Assembly: GCF_042646165.1 (NCBI RefSeq)
Contig: NZ_JBHRTC010000007.1
DNA from: Microbaculum marinum
Lineage (GTDB): Bacteria > Pseudomonadota > Alphaproteobacteria > Rhizobiales > Tepidamorphaceae
Reading direction: 5' to 3' (one strand)
DNA length: 64,000 bases
Under the pieces are notes generated by a model. That model was not told the DNA's origin and ran no database searches. It saw only the letters and a program-made list of their open reading frames with translations. This document shows positions 34,911-44,536 of the stretch, piece after piece (the first letter of the stretch is position 1; every line of letters begins with the position of its first letter). The position numbers and the translations under genes are program-made.

Positions 34911-35006
34911 GGTGCTTCCTCGCGTGCCGCCATCGGCAAGGGCGCGAGACTATCGCAGTGCCACGAACCGCACCACTGAATTGCACCGGAACGAGGCGGC
35001 GCCGTT

Positions 35007-35040
35007 CCCGGATTGCGCTGCGCTTCATCCGCGCTACGGG
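35007..35040 (+). repeat. Dispersed intergenic repeat, copy 3
   Basis: cccggattgcgctgcgcttc followed by atccgcgctacggg, the same family as 1499-1531 and 2364-2399. It sits between the secreted protein genes at 34.9 and 35.1 kb. Confidence 0.55.
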
Positions 35041-35086
35041 CATCCGGTGCAGGCAAACGGTCCCGCCCCGGACCAGCGCGCCGGCC

Positions 35087-36253
35087 TCACCTCATCCGCC
35101 GTGCGAACACGTCGTAGTGGCCGTTGAATTCATGGTTGCCGGACCACGTCACCAGGAACCTGTCATCGGCGAAGCCGGCAATCGCCGGATCGTCCTGATT
35201 CCACTGGGTCGTGGTGTTCACCTGGAATTCCGGACCCCGCTTCTTTCCGCGCTTGTCGAACTTCTGTCCGAAGATGCCGAAATAGTGGCCGTCCTGTCCG
35301 TATGCCGGCCAAACCGCGACAAACCAGCCGTTGCCCAACGGCGCGAGGGCGGGATTGGAGTGAGTGTTTTCGCCATAGGTGTTGAGCTGAAACTCCGCGC
35401 CCTGTTTCACGGCCTTTCCGGAGAAGCGCTGGCCGTGGAGGTTGGTGCCGGACCTCCATGCGACGACAAAGCCGCCGTTGGACAGGGCAGTCACCGGCGG
35501 CTGCTGCTGATGGTGCTGGAAGGCTATCGTGTCGGTGTTGACCCGGAGAATGCCGCTGACGGGTTTGCCCTTTCTGTTGTAGCGCCTGGCGTTTATCTCC
35601 TCCAGCCACCAGACCACCACGAAACCTCCGTTGGGGAGGCCGGTTACGCCGGTATAGCCGTGCGGTGCCTGCTTAGGGCCCGTGTTCACCTTGAAGGTGC
35701 GGGCCATCTTGTCGCCGTGACGGTCGTAGCGTTGCGCCAGCAGGCTCCGCTCCTCCTTCAGTGCGGTGAAGACGACGACAAACCCGCCGTCGGCCAGAGC
35801 GGCAATGGAGGGGTTTGCCTGTGTCTTGACGGAGTATCTGCTTACGAGGAACTCCTTTCCTATGCGCTTTCCCCATTTGGTGAAGCGCTGGCCGCGAATG
35901 CCCTTGAGTTCCGATTGCCAGACAACCACGAAGTCACCATTCGCCAGGGCGGCGATGGAGGGGCGCGTCTGGTCGCCCGCGGTCCTGGTGTTGACGACGA
36001 ACTCGCCGCCGGCCTGCCGTCCCTTCCTATAGCGCTGGGCGCGAATGTCGAATTCGCGGGCATCCGGAAAATAGGACTGCCACACGACGACGAAATCCCG
36101 CCGCGACAAGGTGGCGACACCGGAGTCGGACTGGCCGTATTCCGAGCGCGTGTTGACCTGGAATTCCTTGTCGAGCTTGCCCGCCGATGCCTGACCCGAG
36201 GCCAGCGCGACGACGGCGAACAGGAGAATCAACCCACCCAGCGAAAACCGCAT
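35087..36253 (-). CDS. Secreted protein with seven propeller-like repeats
   Basis: The 388-residue protein from ATG 36253 has a signal peptide (about residues 1-24, ending ASA). The rest is seven repeats of about 45-55 residues with the shape EFxVNT...Q..P.IAxLxNGxFVVVW...GQRF...G. The seven units suggest a seven-bladed beta-propeller formed by one chain. Such domains bind carbohydrates or proteins at the surface; no catalytic motif is seen. A longer frame from a TTG at 36286 adds 11 residues before the ATG. Function unknown. Confidence 0.8.
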   Translation of the reverse strand: MRFSLGGLILLFAVVALASGQASAGKLDKEFQVNTRSEYGQSDSGVATLSRRDFVVVWQSYFPDAREFDIRAQRYRKGRQAGGEFVVNTRTAGDQTRPSIAALANGDFVVVWQSELKGIRGQRFTKWGKRIGKEFLVSRYSVKTQANPSIAALADGGFVVVFTALKEERSLLAQRYDRHGDKMARTFKVNTGPKQAPHGYTGVTGLPNGGFVVVWWLEEINARRYNRKGKPVSGILRVNTDTIAFQHHQQQPPVTALSNGGFVVAWRSGTNLHGQRFSGKAVKQGAEFQLNTYGENTHSNPALAPLGNGWFVAVWPAYGQDGHYFGIFGQKFDKRGKKRGPEFQVNTTTQWNQDDPAIAGFADDRFLVTWSGNHEFNGHYDVFARRMR

Positions 36254-36380
36254 CGCCCCATGCCCCGTGATCGTTTTACCGTGCAATGAATGACTTATCG
36301 CGGATGCCCGCGCCGGATCAACTTGGCGGACACGGCTGGACCTGCACGGTTTAGTCTCCGCCCCTGCGAGCGGATCCCAC

Positions 36381-37298
36381 CTACCCCTTGACCCGCGTCG
36401 CCAGGGCGACGCCGGCGACGGTGACGACCATGCCGCCGATCTGGACGGGGGTGAGCGTCTCGCCGAACAGCGGCCAGGCGATCAGGGCGGTGACGGGGGG
36501 CACCAGGTAGAACAGCGTCGCCAGTTTCGCCACGGCGCCGCGGCGGATCAGCGCCATGTAGAGGAGCACCGCGCCGATCGACAGGACCAGCACCAGCCAC
36601 GCCATGGCGAAGATCACCTCGCCGGTCCAGTCGATGCGCAGGCTTTCCGTCGCCAGCGCGCCGACGCCGACCACGACGGCGGCGCCCAGATACTGGATCG
36701 CCGTTCCCGCGCGCAGGTCGGCATGGGCGGAGCGGGCCTTCTGCCAGATTGACCCGACGACGATGCACAGCACGGCGAACAGGGTGACGCCGACGGTGAG
36801 CGGGGTGATGCCGGTGCCGCCGAACTCGAGCTTCGGGCCGAGCACCAGGGTCAGGCCGACGAGCCCGATGACGAGGCCGAGCCAGTGGGCGCGCGTCACC
36901 GTCTCGCCGAGCACGGGTCCCGCCAGCAGGCCGGTCAGCAGCGGCTGCATCCCAACGATCAGCGCGGCGATGCCGGCCGGCAGGCCGTGATAGATCGCCC
37001 AGAACACGGCGCCGAGATAGCCGCCGTGAATCAGCGCGCCGGCGATCAGCGAATCCAGGATCGCCCTGCCGCCGCGCGGCCAGGCGGCGCCGCCGACCAG
37101 CGCGGCGACGAGCAGGATGACGCCGGCAAGGGCGAAGCGGACGAACAGGAAGGTGAGGGGATCGGAGCCGGGCGCGGCCATCCGCGCGCCGATGAATCCG
37201 GTCGCCCAGAGCACCACGAACAGGCCGGGCATGACGCGCACGAACAGCGAGGGATCGGGAGCCGCCGAATCGGGGACGGGCTGGGACGGGGCACGCAT
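36381..37298 (-). CDS. EamA-family (DMT) metabolite exporter
   Basis: The 305-residue inner-membrane protein has ten predicted helices in two EamA halves. Family signs are the N-terminal FVVLWATGFIGARMA, the FVRFALAGVILLVAAL segment and the second-half PVTALIAWPLFGETLTPVQIGGMVVTVAGV. It would export amino acids or other metabolites by proton exchange; substrate unknown. It lies between the secreted repeat protein and the divergent YihY gene. The ATG at 37298 is standard. Confidence 0.92.
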   Translation of the reverse strand: MRAPSQPVPDSAAPDPSLFVRVMPGLFVVLWATGFIGARMAAPGSDPLTFLFVRFALAGVILLVAALVGGAAWPRGGRAILDSLIAGALIHGGYLGAVFWAIYHGLPAGIAALIVGMQPLLTGLLAGPVLGETVTRAHWLGLVIGLVGLTLVLGPKLEFGGTGITPLTVGVTLFAVLCIVVGSIWQKARSAHADLRAGTAIQYLGAAVVVGVGALATESLRIDWTGEVIFAMAWLVLVLSIGAVLLYMALIRRGAVAKLATLFYLVPPVTALIAWPLFGETLTPVQIGGMVVTVAGVALATRVKG

Positions 37299-37469
37299 GG
37301 CCGCCGGTTATCGCCTCCGCCATGCCCGCACAAGCGCCGAGGACGCGCTGCCGCCATGCGCATTTGACAATTCTCGGCCAAAAGCCGAGTTGGACACTAC
37401 GATGGGCCATCGTCTGCCGGCCGGTTGGGGCGGCAGCATGGCGATCAACGGAGCCGGCAAGCAGTCGCG

Positions 37470-38495
37470 ATGGATGACGAGCGCACGATCGACGAGGAAC
37501 TGCGTGCGGACGGCACCGTGGTCGCGGATCCCGGTCCGCCGGACAACCGGTCCGTCTCCGAGACCGAAAGGCAGGCGACGGCGGCGCCGGTCAGGCGCTA
37601 CCTGCACGTCCGCGCGGCTCGGGCAGGCTGGTGGGTGTCGAAGGCGATCTACAAGGCGGCGGAGCGGTTCCTGTGGGACGACGGCCTCTACATGGCCAGT
37701 GCGCTCGCCTTCTCGCTGATCCTGGCGATCTTTCCGTTCATCATCTTCATGACCGCGCTGACCGGCTTCGTCGGCGGGCCGCGGCTCGCCGCCTGGCTGA
37801 CCACGACGCTGTTCGGCGCGCTGCCGGCGCAGGTCGCCGAGGCGCTGGAGCCGGAGGTCTGGAACGTGCTGATCCGCGATGCCGGCGGCGGGCTGCTGAC
37901 CTTCTCGCTGCTGGTGATGCTGATCAGCGTGTCGAGCGCCGTGGAGACGGTGCGCGGCGGCCTGAACCGCGCCTACGGCCTGCCGGAGGACCGCTCGGTG
38001 TTCCGCACCCGCATCGAGAGCATCGCCTACGTGATCCTGCTGACGCTGGCGCTGATCATCGTCGCCTTCGTCGCGGTGGTGGTGCCGGTCGGCTACGCCG
38101 CGCTGATGCAGCACCTGCCGGAGATCGAGCAGCTCCACCTCAACTTCGAACTCGCCCGGCGGACGCTGCTGATCCTGGTCCTGGTGCTGATGCTGTACTC
38201 GATCCACCGGCTGCTGCCCGCCCACAAGTCGCCGCGGCCGGCGTTCTGGCCCGGCATCCTGGCGACGCTGATCCTGTGGTGGATCGGCGGCAAGCTGTTC
38301 TCCTGGTATCTCGGCTCGTTCGCCAACTACGCGCGGGTCTATGCCGGGCTGGCGGGCATCGTGGCGGCGATGATCTTCTTCTACCTCGCCAGCACCATCC
38401 TGCTCTACGCGGGCGCGCTGAACCGGGCGCTGCACGAGGGCAGGACGCGGCCAAAGCGGCTGAGCGCGCTGCTGTTCAGGCGCTGGCGGAAATAG
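37470..38495 (+). CDS. YihY/BrkB-family membrane protein
   Basis: The 341-residue inner-membrane protein has about six helices and the family start WDDGLYMASALAFSLILAIFPFIIF, plus FWPGILATLILWWIGGKLFSWYLG and YAGLAGIVAAMIFFYLASTILLYAGALNRAL. The first 55 residues are polar. I took the ATG at 37470; an upstream frame from 37425 adds 15 residues without a ribosome site. The family was once called ribonuclease BN in error; its true role is unclear. It is followed by a convergent coiled-coil protein gene. Confidence 0.88.
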   Translation: MDDERTIDEELRADGTVVADPGPPDNRSVSETERQATAAPVRRYLHVRAARAGWWVSKAIYKAAERFLWDDGLYMASALAFSLILAIFPFIIFMTALTGFVGGPRLAAWLTTTLFGALPAQVAEALEPEVWNVLIRDAGGGLLTFSLLVMLISVSSAVETVRGGLNRAYGLPEDRSVFRTRIESIAYVILLTLALIIVAFVAVVVPVGYAALMQHLPEIEQLHLNFELARRTLLILVLVLMLYSIHRLLPAHKSPRPAFWPGILATLILWWIGGKLFSWYLGSFANYARVYAGLAGIVAAMIFFYLASTILLYAGALNRALHEGRTRPKRLSALLFRRWRK

Positions 38496-38516
38496 CCGGC
38501 CGCCGCCGCTTCGGCC

Positions 38517-38984
38517 TCAGCTCCCCGCAGCCGACGGGGTGCAGCCGCGCAGCCGTTCCAGCGCGTTGCCGGCGACGATGGAGGCCCGGTCGATGGCGGC
38601 CTCGGTCAGCGCCTCCCGGCGGCCGCGCAGGTCCTGCAGGGTCGCCTCGAGCGCGTCGAGGCGTTCGGCCAGCGCCTGGGTGCGCTCGTCGAGATCCGTG
38701 CGTCGCTCCTCGAGCGCCGTCCTGAGCGCGACCATCTCGGTGGAGACGACGCGCAGTTCCGCCAGGGTGTCGGCCGGGTCGAGCCCGGTCGAGGCGATCG
38801 CCGAGCGGGTGACGTCGGAGGCGACATCGGCAGCGATGGTGCGGGTGCGGTCGATCAGCAGGAGCCCGACAACGGCCGCGACGATGAACAGGATCAGCGT
38901 GGCGTTGATCAGGGCCAGGAACAGGTTGCCGGCCGCGCGCCCCAGGCGGGCGCCGAATCCGGGACGTGCCGCCGCGTCGGTCAT
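38517..38984 (-). CDS. Membrane-anchored coiled-coil protein of unknown function
   Basis: The 155-residue protein has one membrane helix (about residues 22-45). A long helical region follows (about 75-125, with ELRVVSTEMVALRTALEERRTDLDERTQALAERLDALEATLQDLRGRRE) whose heptad pattern predicts a coiled coil. The last Cys sits in RLRGCTP. No family recognised. The ATG at 38984 follows gaggagg at good spacing. It lies downstream of ccr on the same strand, separated by 113 bases. Confidence 0.7.
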   Translation of the reverse strand: MTDAAARPGFGARLGRAAGNLFLALINATLILFIVAAVVGLLLIDRTRTIAADVASDVTRSAIASTGLDPADTLAELRVVSTEMVALRTALEERRTDLDERTQALAERLDALEATLQDLRGRREALTEAAIDRASIVAGNALERLRGCTPSAAGS

Positions 38985-39097
38985 GTCGAATGCCTCCTCT
39001 CCACGGTTGGGTGCGAGACACTCTATAACCGGCGCGGCCTCACGCCGCATCCGTCGGCACGGTTGCCGCCGCAGAACGGTCCGCGGCGGCCGGCGCC

Positions 39098-40396
<1,299 letters not shown>

Positions 40397-40734
40397 ATTC
40401 ACCTCCCTTTCCTGCAGTCGCCGGCAATCGCCTCGGCAACCGGACCGGCGACCAGATCCGATGCGGCGGTCTGGACCCGCCGCCGCGAACCTGGCTTGCA
40501 CTACCAATGCCCCAATCCGGTGCTGCAGTGCAACAAGAACTGCTCGATCGCCGCGACACCGGCCTCCGCGCTTCGATGTGTCGGGGCGGGAAATCGCGGG
40601 CGCGGGCGCGGAAGACGGGTACCTGCCGACTCACGGGAAATGCGATATGGTGTCCGGCGGGCGAATCGGCCTCGCACGACCGGCACGGATCGCCCGAAGG
40701 GGAAAGCGCCCCGCGGGGGCGACAGGAGGGTATC
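40397..40734. other. Divergent spacer between ccr and the GlsB-type gene
   Basis: No gene is supported in these 338 bases. They contain the inverted repeat TTGCACT (40496-40502) / AGTGCAA (40527-40533) with perfect 7-bp arms, which overlaps the ccr copy of the motif shared with mcd and ecm. Both promoters should lie here. Confidence 0.5.
40521..40538 (-). promoter_or_regulatory. Candidate shared motif upstream of ccr
   Basis: On the minus strand this reads TCTTGTTGCACTGCAGCA, 124 bases upstream of the ccr start. It agrees with the ecm upstream motif at 14 of 18 and with the mcd one at 14 of 18 positions. The TTGCA/TGCA core resembles TTGC/GCAA sites bound by RamB/PccR-type regulators of acetyl-CoA and propionyl-CoA assimilation genes. 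Confidence 0.4.
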
Positions 40735-40992
40735 ATGACCTTAACGTTAACGGCCGTCATCGTTTGGCTCATCATCGGTGCCGTAGCCGGCTGGCTGGCC
40801 GGGCTGATCATGCGCGGTGCGGGCTTCGGCCTGATCGGCAACATCGTGGTGGGCATCGTCGGCGCGGTGATCGGCGGCTGGGTCTTCGCCCAGTTCGGCA
40901 TCATCATGGAAGGCATCATCGGGCAGATCATCGGCGCCGTCGTCGGCGCGGTGATCCTGTTGTTCATCATCGGCCTGATCAAGCGGGCCTGA
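40735..40992 (+). CDS. GlsB/YeaQ/YmgE-family small stress membrane protein
   Basis: The 85-residue protein has three hydrophobic glycine-rich helices. It matches the GlsB/YeaQ/YmgE family of stress-induced inner-membrane proteins, with IIGAVAGWLAGLIMRGAGFGLIGNIVVGIVGAVIGGWVF as its signature. Function in the cell is poorly known. The ATG at 40735 follows aggaggg. It is divergent from ccr and 161 bases before ecm, and is probably a separate unit. Confidence 0.9.
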   Translation: MTLTLTAVIVWLIIGAVAGWLAGLIMRGAGFGLIGNIVVGIVGAVIGGWVFAQFGIIMEGIIGQIIGAVVGAVILLFIIGLIKRA

Positions 40993-41080
40993 ACCGCGGC
41001 GTCCGGTGCGGACGCCGCGACGACATCCATCCGCGCGGCGGCGTCCGATGACGCCGCCGCGCGGTTTCCTTAACCGTTTG

Positions 41081-41098
41081 TCGTGTTGCATCGCAGCG
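41081..41098 (+). promoter_or_regulatory. Candidate shared motif upstream of ecm
   Basis: TCGTGTTGCATCGCAGCG, 55 bases upstream of the ecm start and in its orientation. It matches the ccr upstream motif at 14 of 18 positions and the mcd one at 10. Confidence 0.35.
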
Positions 41099-41153
41099 AG
41101 AGCGGCGGTCTTATAGGGTCGAGCCTCCGCTGGAGGCATTCGAGGACCCGCAG

Positions 41154-43148
41154 ATGACAGACACGCCAGCCCCGCCCGAACGCGACCGACCCTGGATCTT
41201 CCGCACATACGCGGGCCACTCGACGGCGGCGGAATCCAACCGCCTCTATCGCGGCAACCTGGCGAAGGGCCAGACCGGCCTGTCGATCGCCTTCGACCTG
41301 CCGACGCAGACCGGCTACGACTCCGATCACGAACTGTCGCGCGGCGAGGTCGGCAAGGTCGGCGTGCCGATCAGCCATCTCGGCGACATGAAGGCCCTCG
41401 TCGACGGCATTCCGCTCGAGCGGATGAACACCTCGATGACGATCAACGCAACGGCGGCGTGGCTGCTGGCGCTGTATGTGGCCGCCGCCGATGCGCAGGG
41501 CGCCGACCGCGCCAAGCTGACGGGGACCACCCAGAACGACATCATCAAGGAATACCTGTCGCGCGGAACCTATGTGTTCCCGCCGGCCCCGTCGATGAGG
41601 CTTACCACCGACATGATCGCCTGGACCTGCCGGGAACTGCCGAAATGGAACCCGGTCAACGTCTGCTCCTACCATCTGCAGGAGGCGGGCGCGACGCCGG
41701 TCCAGGAACTCGCCTTCGCGCTTGCCAATGCGATCGCCATCCTCGACAGCGTCAGGGCGTCCGGCGCCATCCCCGAGGAGCAGTTTCCGGAAGCCGTCGG
41801 CCGGATCTCGTTCTTCGTCAATGCGGGGATCCGGTTCGTCACCGAAATCTGCAAGATGCGGGCCTTCACCGAGCTGTGGGACGAGATCACGGCCGAGCGC
41901 TACGGCATCGAGGATGCGAGGTATCGCCGTTTCCGCTACGGGGTCCAGGTCAACTCGCTGGGGCTGACCGAACAGCAGCCCGAAAACAACGTCAGCCGGA
42001 TCCTGCTGGAAATGCTCGCGGTGACCCTGTCGAAGGGCGCGCGCGCCCGCGCCGTGCAACTGCCGGCCTGGAACGAGGCGCTGGGCCTGCCGCGCCCGTG
42101 GGACCAGCAGTGGTCGCTCAGAATGCAGCAGATCCTGGCCTACGAGACCGACCTGCTCGAATACGGCGACGTCTTCGAGGGCTCGACGGTGATCGGCGCG
42201 AAGGTTGCCGAGCTCAAGGCCGCCGCCCGCGAGGAACTGCAGTCGGTGCTCGACATCGGCGGCGCGGTCGAGGCGGTCGAGTCCGGTTACATGAAACAGG
42301 CGCTGGTCGCCTCCAACACCGAACGGCTGGAGGAGATCGAGCGCGGCGAGCGCACGGTGATCGGCGTCAACGCCTTTACCGAGAGCGAGCCGTCACCGCT
42401 GTCGACCGGTACCGGCGCGATCCTGACCGTTCCCGAATGGGTCGAACGCGACCAGATCGAGCGGCTGAACGCGTGGCGCAGCGAGCGCGACCGGATGGCC
42501 GTCGACGCGGCGCTCGACGAACTGAAGCGGGCCGCCTCGGAAGGACGCAACGTCATGGACGCCTCGGTCGCCTGCGCCAAGGCGGGCGTGACCACCGGGG
42601 AATGGGGCTGGGCGCTGCGCGGCGTCTTCGGGGAGTTCCGGGCGCCGACCGGTGTCGGACGGGCCGCACGCAACGACACCGAAGGCCTCGACGAGATCCG
42701 CGCCGAGGTCGACCGCGTCTCCAAGCGGCTCGGCCGGAGGCTGTCCTTCCTGGTCGGCAAGCCGGGGCTGGACGGACATTCGAACGGAGCCGAGCAGATC
42801 GCGGTGCGGGCGCGCGACGCCGGCATGGACGTCGTCTACGACGGGATCCGCCTGACGCCGGCCGAGATCGTGGCGGCGGCGAAGGCCGGCCGTGTCCATG
42901 CCATCGGCCTGTCGATCCTGTCGGGCAGCCACGTGCCGCTGGTCACCGAGGTCATGCAGCGGCTGCAGAAAGAGGGCATCGACGACGTTCCGGTCGTCGT
43001 CGGCGGCATCATTCCGGAAGACGACGCGGAGACGCTGAAGGCGAGCGGCGTGATGGCGGTCTACACGCCGAAGGATTTCCGCCTCAACGACATCATGGGC
43101 GAGATCGTGCGGATCGTGGAAGAGGGGATCGAACGGGAGGTCGCCTGA
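41154..43148 (+). CDS. ecm: Ethylmalonyl-CoA mutase (B12-dependent)
   Basis: The 664-residue enzyme has the (beta/alpha)8 substrate domain of methylmalonyl-CoA mutases at residues 1-500 (AGHSTAAESNRLYRGNLAKGQTGLSIAFDLPTQTGYDSDH opens it) and a C-terminal B12-binding domain with DGHSNG (Asp540, His542, Gly545). It rearranges ethylmalonyl-CoA to methylsuccinyl-CoA. The single-chain size near 660 residues and the neighbourhood of ccr fit Ecm rather than methylmalonyl-CoA mutase, which is usually longer or two-chain. The cofactor would come from the adenosyltransferase at 14.6-15.2 kb. Confidence 0.93.
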   Translation: MTDTPAPPERDRPWIFRTYAGHSTAAESNRLYRGNLAKGQTGLSIAFDLPTQTGYDSDHELSRGEVGKVGVPISHLGDMKALVDGIPLERMNTSMTINATAAWLLALYVAAADAQGADRAKLTGTTQNDIIKEYLSRGTYVFPPAPSMRLTTDMIAWTCRELPKWNPVNVCSYHLQEAGATPVQELAFALANAIAILDSVRASGAIPEEQFPEAVGRISFFVNAGIRFVTEICKMRAFTELWDEITAERYGIEDARYRRFRYGVQVNSLGLTEQQPENNVSRILLEMLAVTLSKGARARAVQLPAWNEALGLPRPWDQQWSLRMQQILAYETDLLEYGDVFEGSTVIGAKVAELKAAAREELQSVLDIGGAVEAVESGYMKQALVASNTERLEEIERGERTVIGVNAFTESEPSPLSTGTGAILTVPEWVERDQIERLNAWRSERDRMAVDAALDELKRAASEGRNVMDASVACAKAGVTTGEWGWALRGVFGEFRAPTGVGRAARNDTEGLDEIRAEVDRVSKRLGRRLSFLVGKPGLDGHSNGAEQIAVRARDAGMDVVYDGIRLTPAEIVAAAKAGRVHAIGLSILSGSHVPLVTEVMQRLQKEGIDDVPVVVGGIIPEDDAETLKASGVMAVYTPKDFRLNDIMGEIVRIVEEGIEREVA

Positions 43149-43322
43149 GAGGCAGGACAGGTCGGCGCCGATCCGCCGACACGGCGCGGCGCATCACGTC
43201 ACGCCGCATGGCGCCGCGCGACCCGCAGAAGCCCGGGTTCAGCCCGGCCGATCAGCGGCCCGGAGAGAGGCGGCCTGCGTGGGGCGCTGCGCAGACATCG
43301 AGAGCCTGCGCAGCGTCCGTCG

Positions 43323-43925
43323 TCACGGCAGCTTGGAGGAGGGCAGCGGCCCGAGATTGACGAGCTCGACGCGCCTGTTGATCGCGGCGTAGGGGTTGGC
43401 CGGATCCTCGAGCTGCTCCTCGCCGAGGCCGAATGCGGTCAAGCGCTCCGGCGGTACCCGGAAGAACGTCACCAGCGCGGTGCGGATCGCATCGGCGCGC
43501 TTCTGGCTGAGGTTCAGGTTGTACTCGCGGGCGCCCTTGGCGTCGGTATGGCCGATGATCAGGAACTGGTCGCCGGCGAGGACCGGGTTGTGCAGGGCGT
43601 CCGCCATGGCGCCGAGGACCTGATAGGACTCCGGCTTGATCACGTCGGAATCGAAATCGAAGAGGATCTGCACGTCGAAGTTCGGCAGGTTCGCGAAGTA
43701 GTCCAGATACTTGTCGCGGCCGACATTGTCCTCGGTGTTCTCGGTCTTGATCTCGACAAGCACCTCCTGGCGCATCTTGTTGATGTCGAGGACGGTGGTG
43801 CGGTTGCCGAGACCCTGGAGCGTGCTGATCAGGTCGCGCTGCGTGACGACGGACTGGGCGTTGGCGCTGCCGGCGCAGAGCACGGCGACGGTGGCGGCCG
43901 CGATGGCCGTTGCGATGGATTTCAT
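43323..43925 (-). CDS. OmpA-like outer-membrane/peptidoglycan-binding protein
   Basis: The 200-residue protein from ATG 43925 has a signal peptide (residues 1-23, ending ANA) and a C-terminal OmpA domain (about 82-195). The peptidoglycan-binding pattern is present: ILFDFDSDVIKPESYQVL, then GHTDAKGAREYNLNLSQKRADAIRTAL and the terminal INRRVELVNLGPL. The region between (residues 24-80) has a helix rich in Glu/Lys. No lipobox is present, so it is a soluble periplasmic protein tied to peptidoglycan. The Cys-rich gene lies 20 bases upstream on the same strand. Confidence 0.9.
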   Translation of the reverse strand: MKSIATAIAAATVAVLCAGSANAQSVVTQRDLISTLQGLGNRTTVLDINKMRQEVLVEIKTENTEDNVGRDKYLDYFANLPNFDVQILFDFDSDVIKPESYQVLGAMADALHNPVLAGDQFLIIGHTDAKGAREYNLNLSQKRADAIRTALVTFFRVPPERLTAFGLGEEQLEDPANPYAAINRRVELVNLGPLPSSKLP

Positions 43926-43945
43926 GATCGATCTCCGAATATCGC

Positions 43946-44365
43946 TCAACGCCAGCCGGCGTCGGTGATGGCCTGGTTGCAGTTGGCGTGCACCTTGTCG
44001 TTGAACTTCAGCAGGCAGCGCAGGATGCGGCCGTTGCCGGGGTCGTACTCCTTGCACAGGCGCTTGATGTCGCTGGCGCAGAGCTGCGGCACGGCGGCCT
44101 GGGCGGCCGCGCGCTTGTCGAGCGAGGCCATGGTCGCGGCAAAGGTGGTCTTGCAGTTCTGCGAGACGCGGGCCTCGTTCTTCTGCATGCATTCGCCCAG
44201 GCCGTTGCCGAGATTGATGCCCTTGCAGAACTTGCCGATGTCGGCGCCGCAGGCCGCGCCCAGTTCGCCGACGGCCTGCTGGTAACTGATCGTCTGGGCC
44301 GCGGCCGGCGCGGCGAACAGAACGGCCAGCGCGATGCCGGCCACGAATGTCCTCAATTTAGCCAT
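43946..44365 (-). CDS. Secreted cysteine-rich repeat protein (GLG1-like)
   Basis: The 139-residue protein has a signal peptide (residues 1-23, ending AAA) and two copies of a repeat with four Cys each: CGADIGKFC...GNGLGECM...VSQNC and CASDIKRLC...GNGRILRCL...VHANC. The C-x(6)-C-x(n)-C pattern is that of the cysteine-rich FGF-receptor/GLG1 domain, known from eukaryotic Golgi proteins and some proteobacteria. The eight Cys likely form disulfides in the periplasm. The ATG at 44365 follows gggaggc. It probably forms an operon with the OmpA-like gene 20 bases downstream. Confidence 0.82.
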   Translation of the reverse strand: MAKLRTFVAGIALAVLFAAPAAAQTISYQQAVGELGAACGADIGKFCKGINLGNGLGECMQKNEARVSQNCKTTFAATMASLDKRAAAQAAVPQLCASDIKRLCKEYDPGNGRILRCLLKFNDKVHANCNQAITDAGWR

Positions 44366-44536
44366 ACTATTGCCTCCCTCGAGATCGCGAGACCATGTCC
44401 CAAGCGCGGGTCGCACGCAACCCCCGACGATCGGCGAACATGCCGTTTAGTTAAGGGTCTCAAAGGCGAGGACAGACCACGGCTTCGCACGCCGTGGCGC
44501 GCGCAGGCGGGGAGGGACTGAGGGTCGGCCGATGGC

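Noticed and set aside
32932..35043. Very long (703-codon) form of the winged-helix hydrolase gene
   Set aside because: The upstream 290 codons are Arg/Gly-rich with no domain, and overlap the secreted gene at 34.6 kb and a small plus-strand frame. The winged helix starts at the GTG at 34161.
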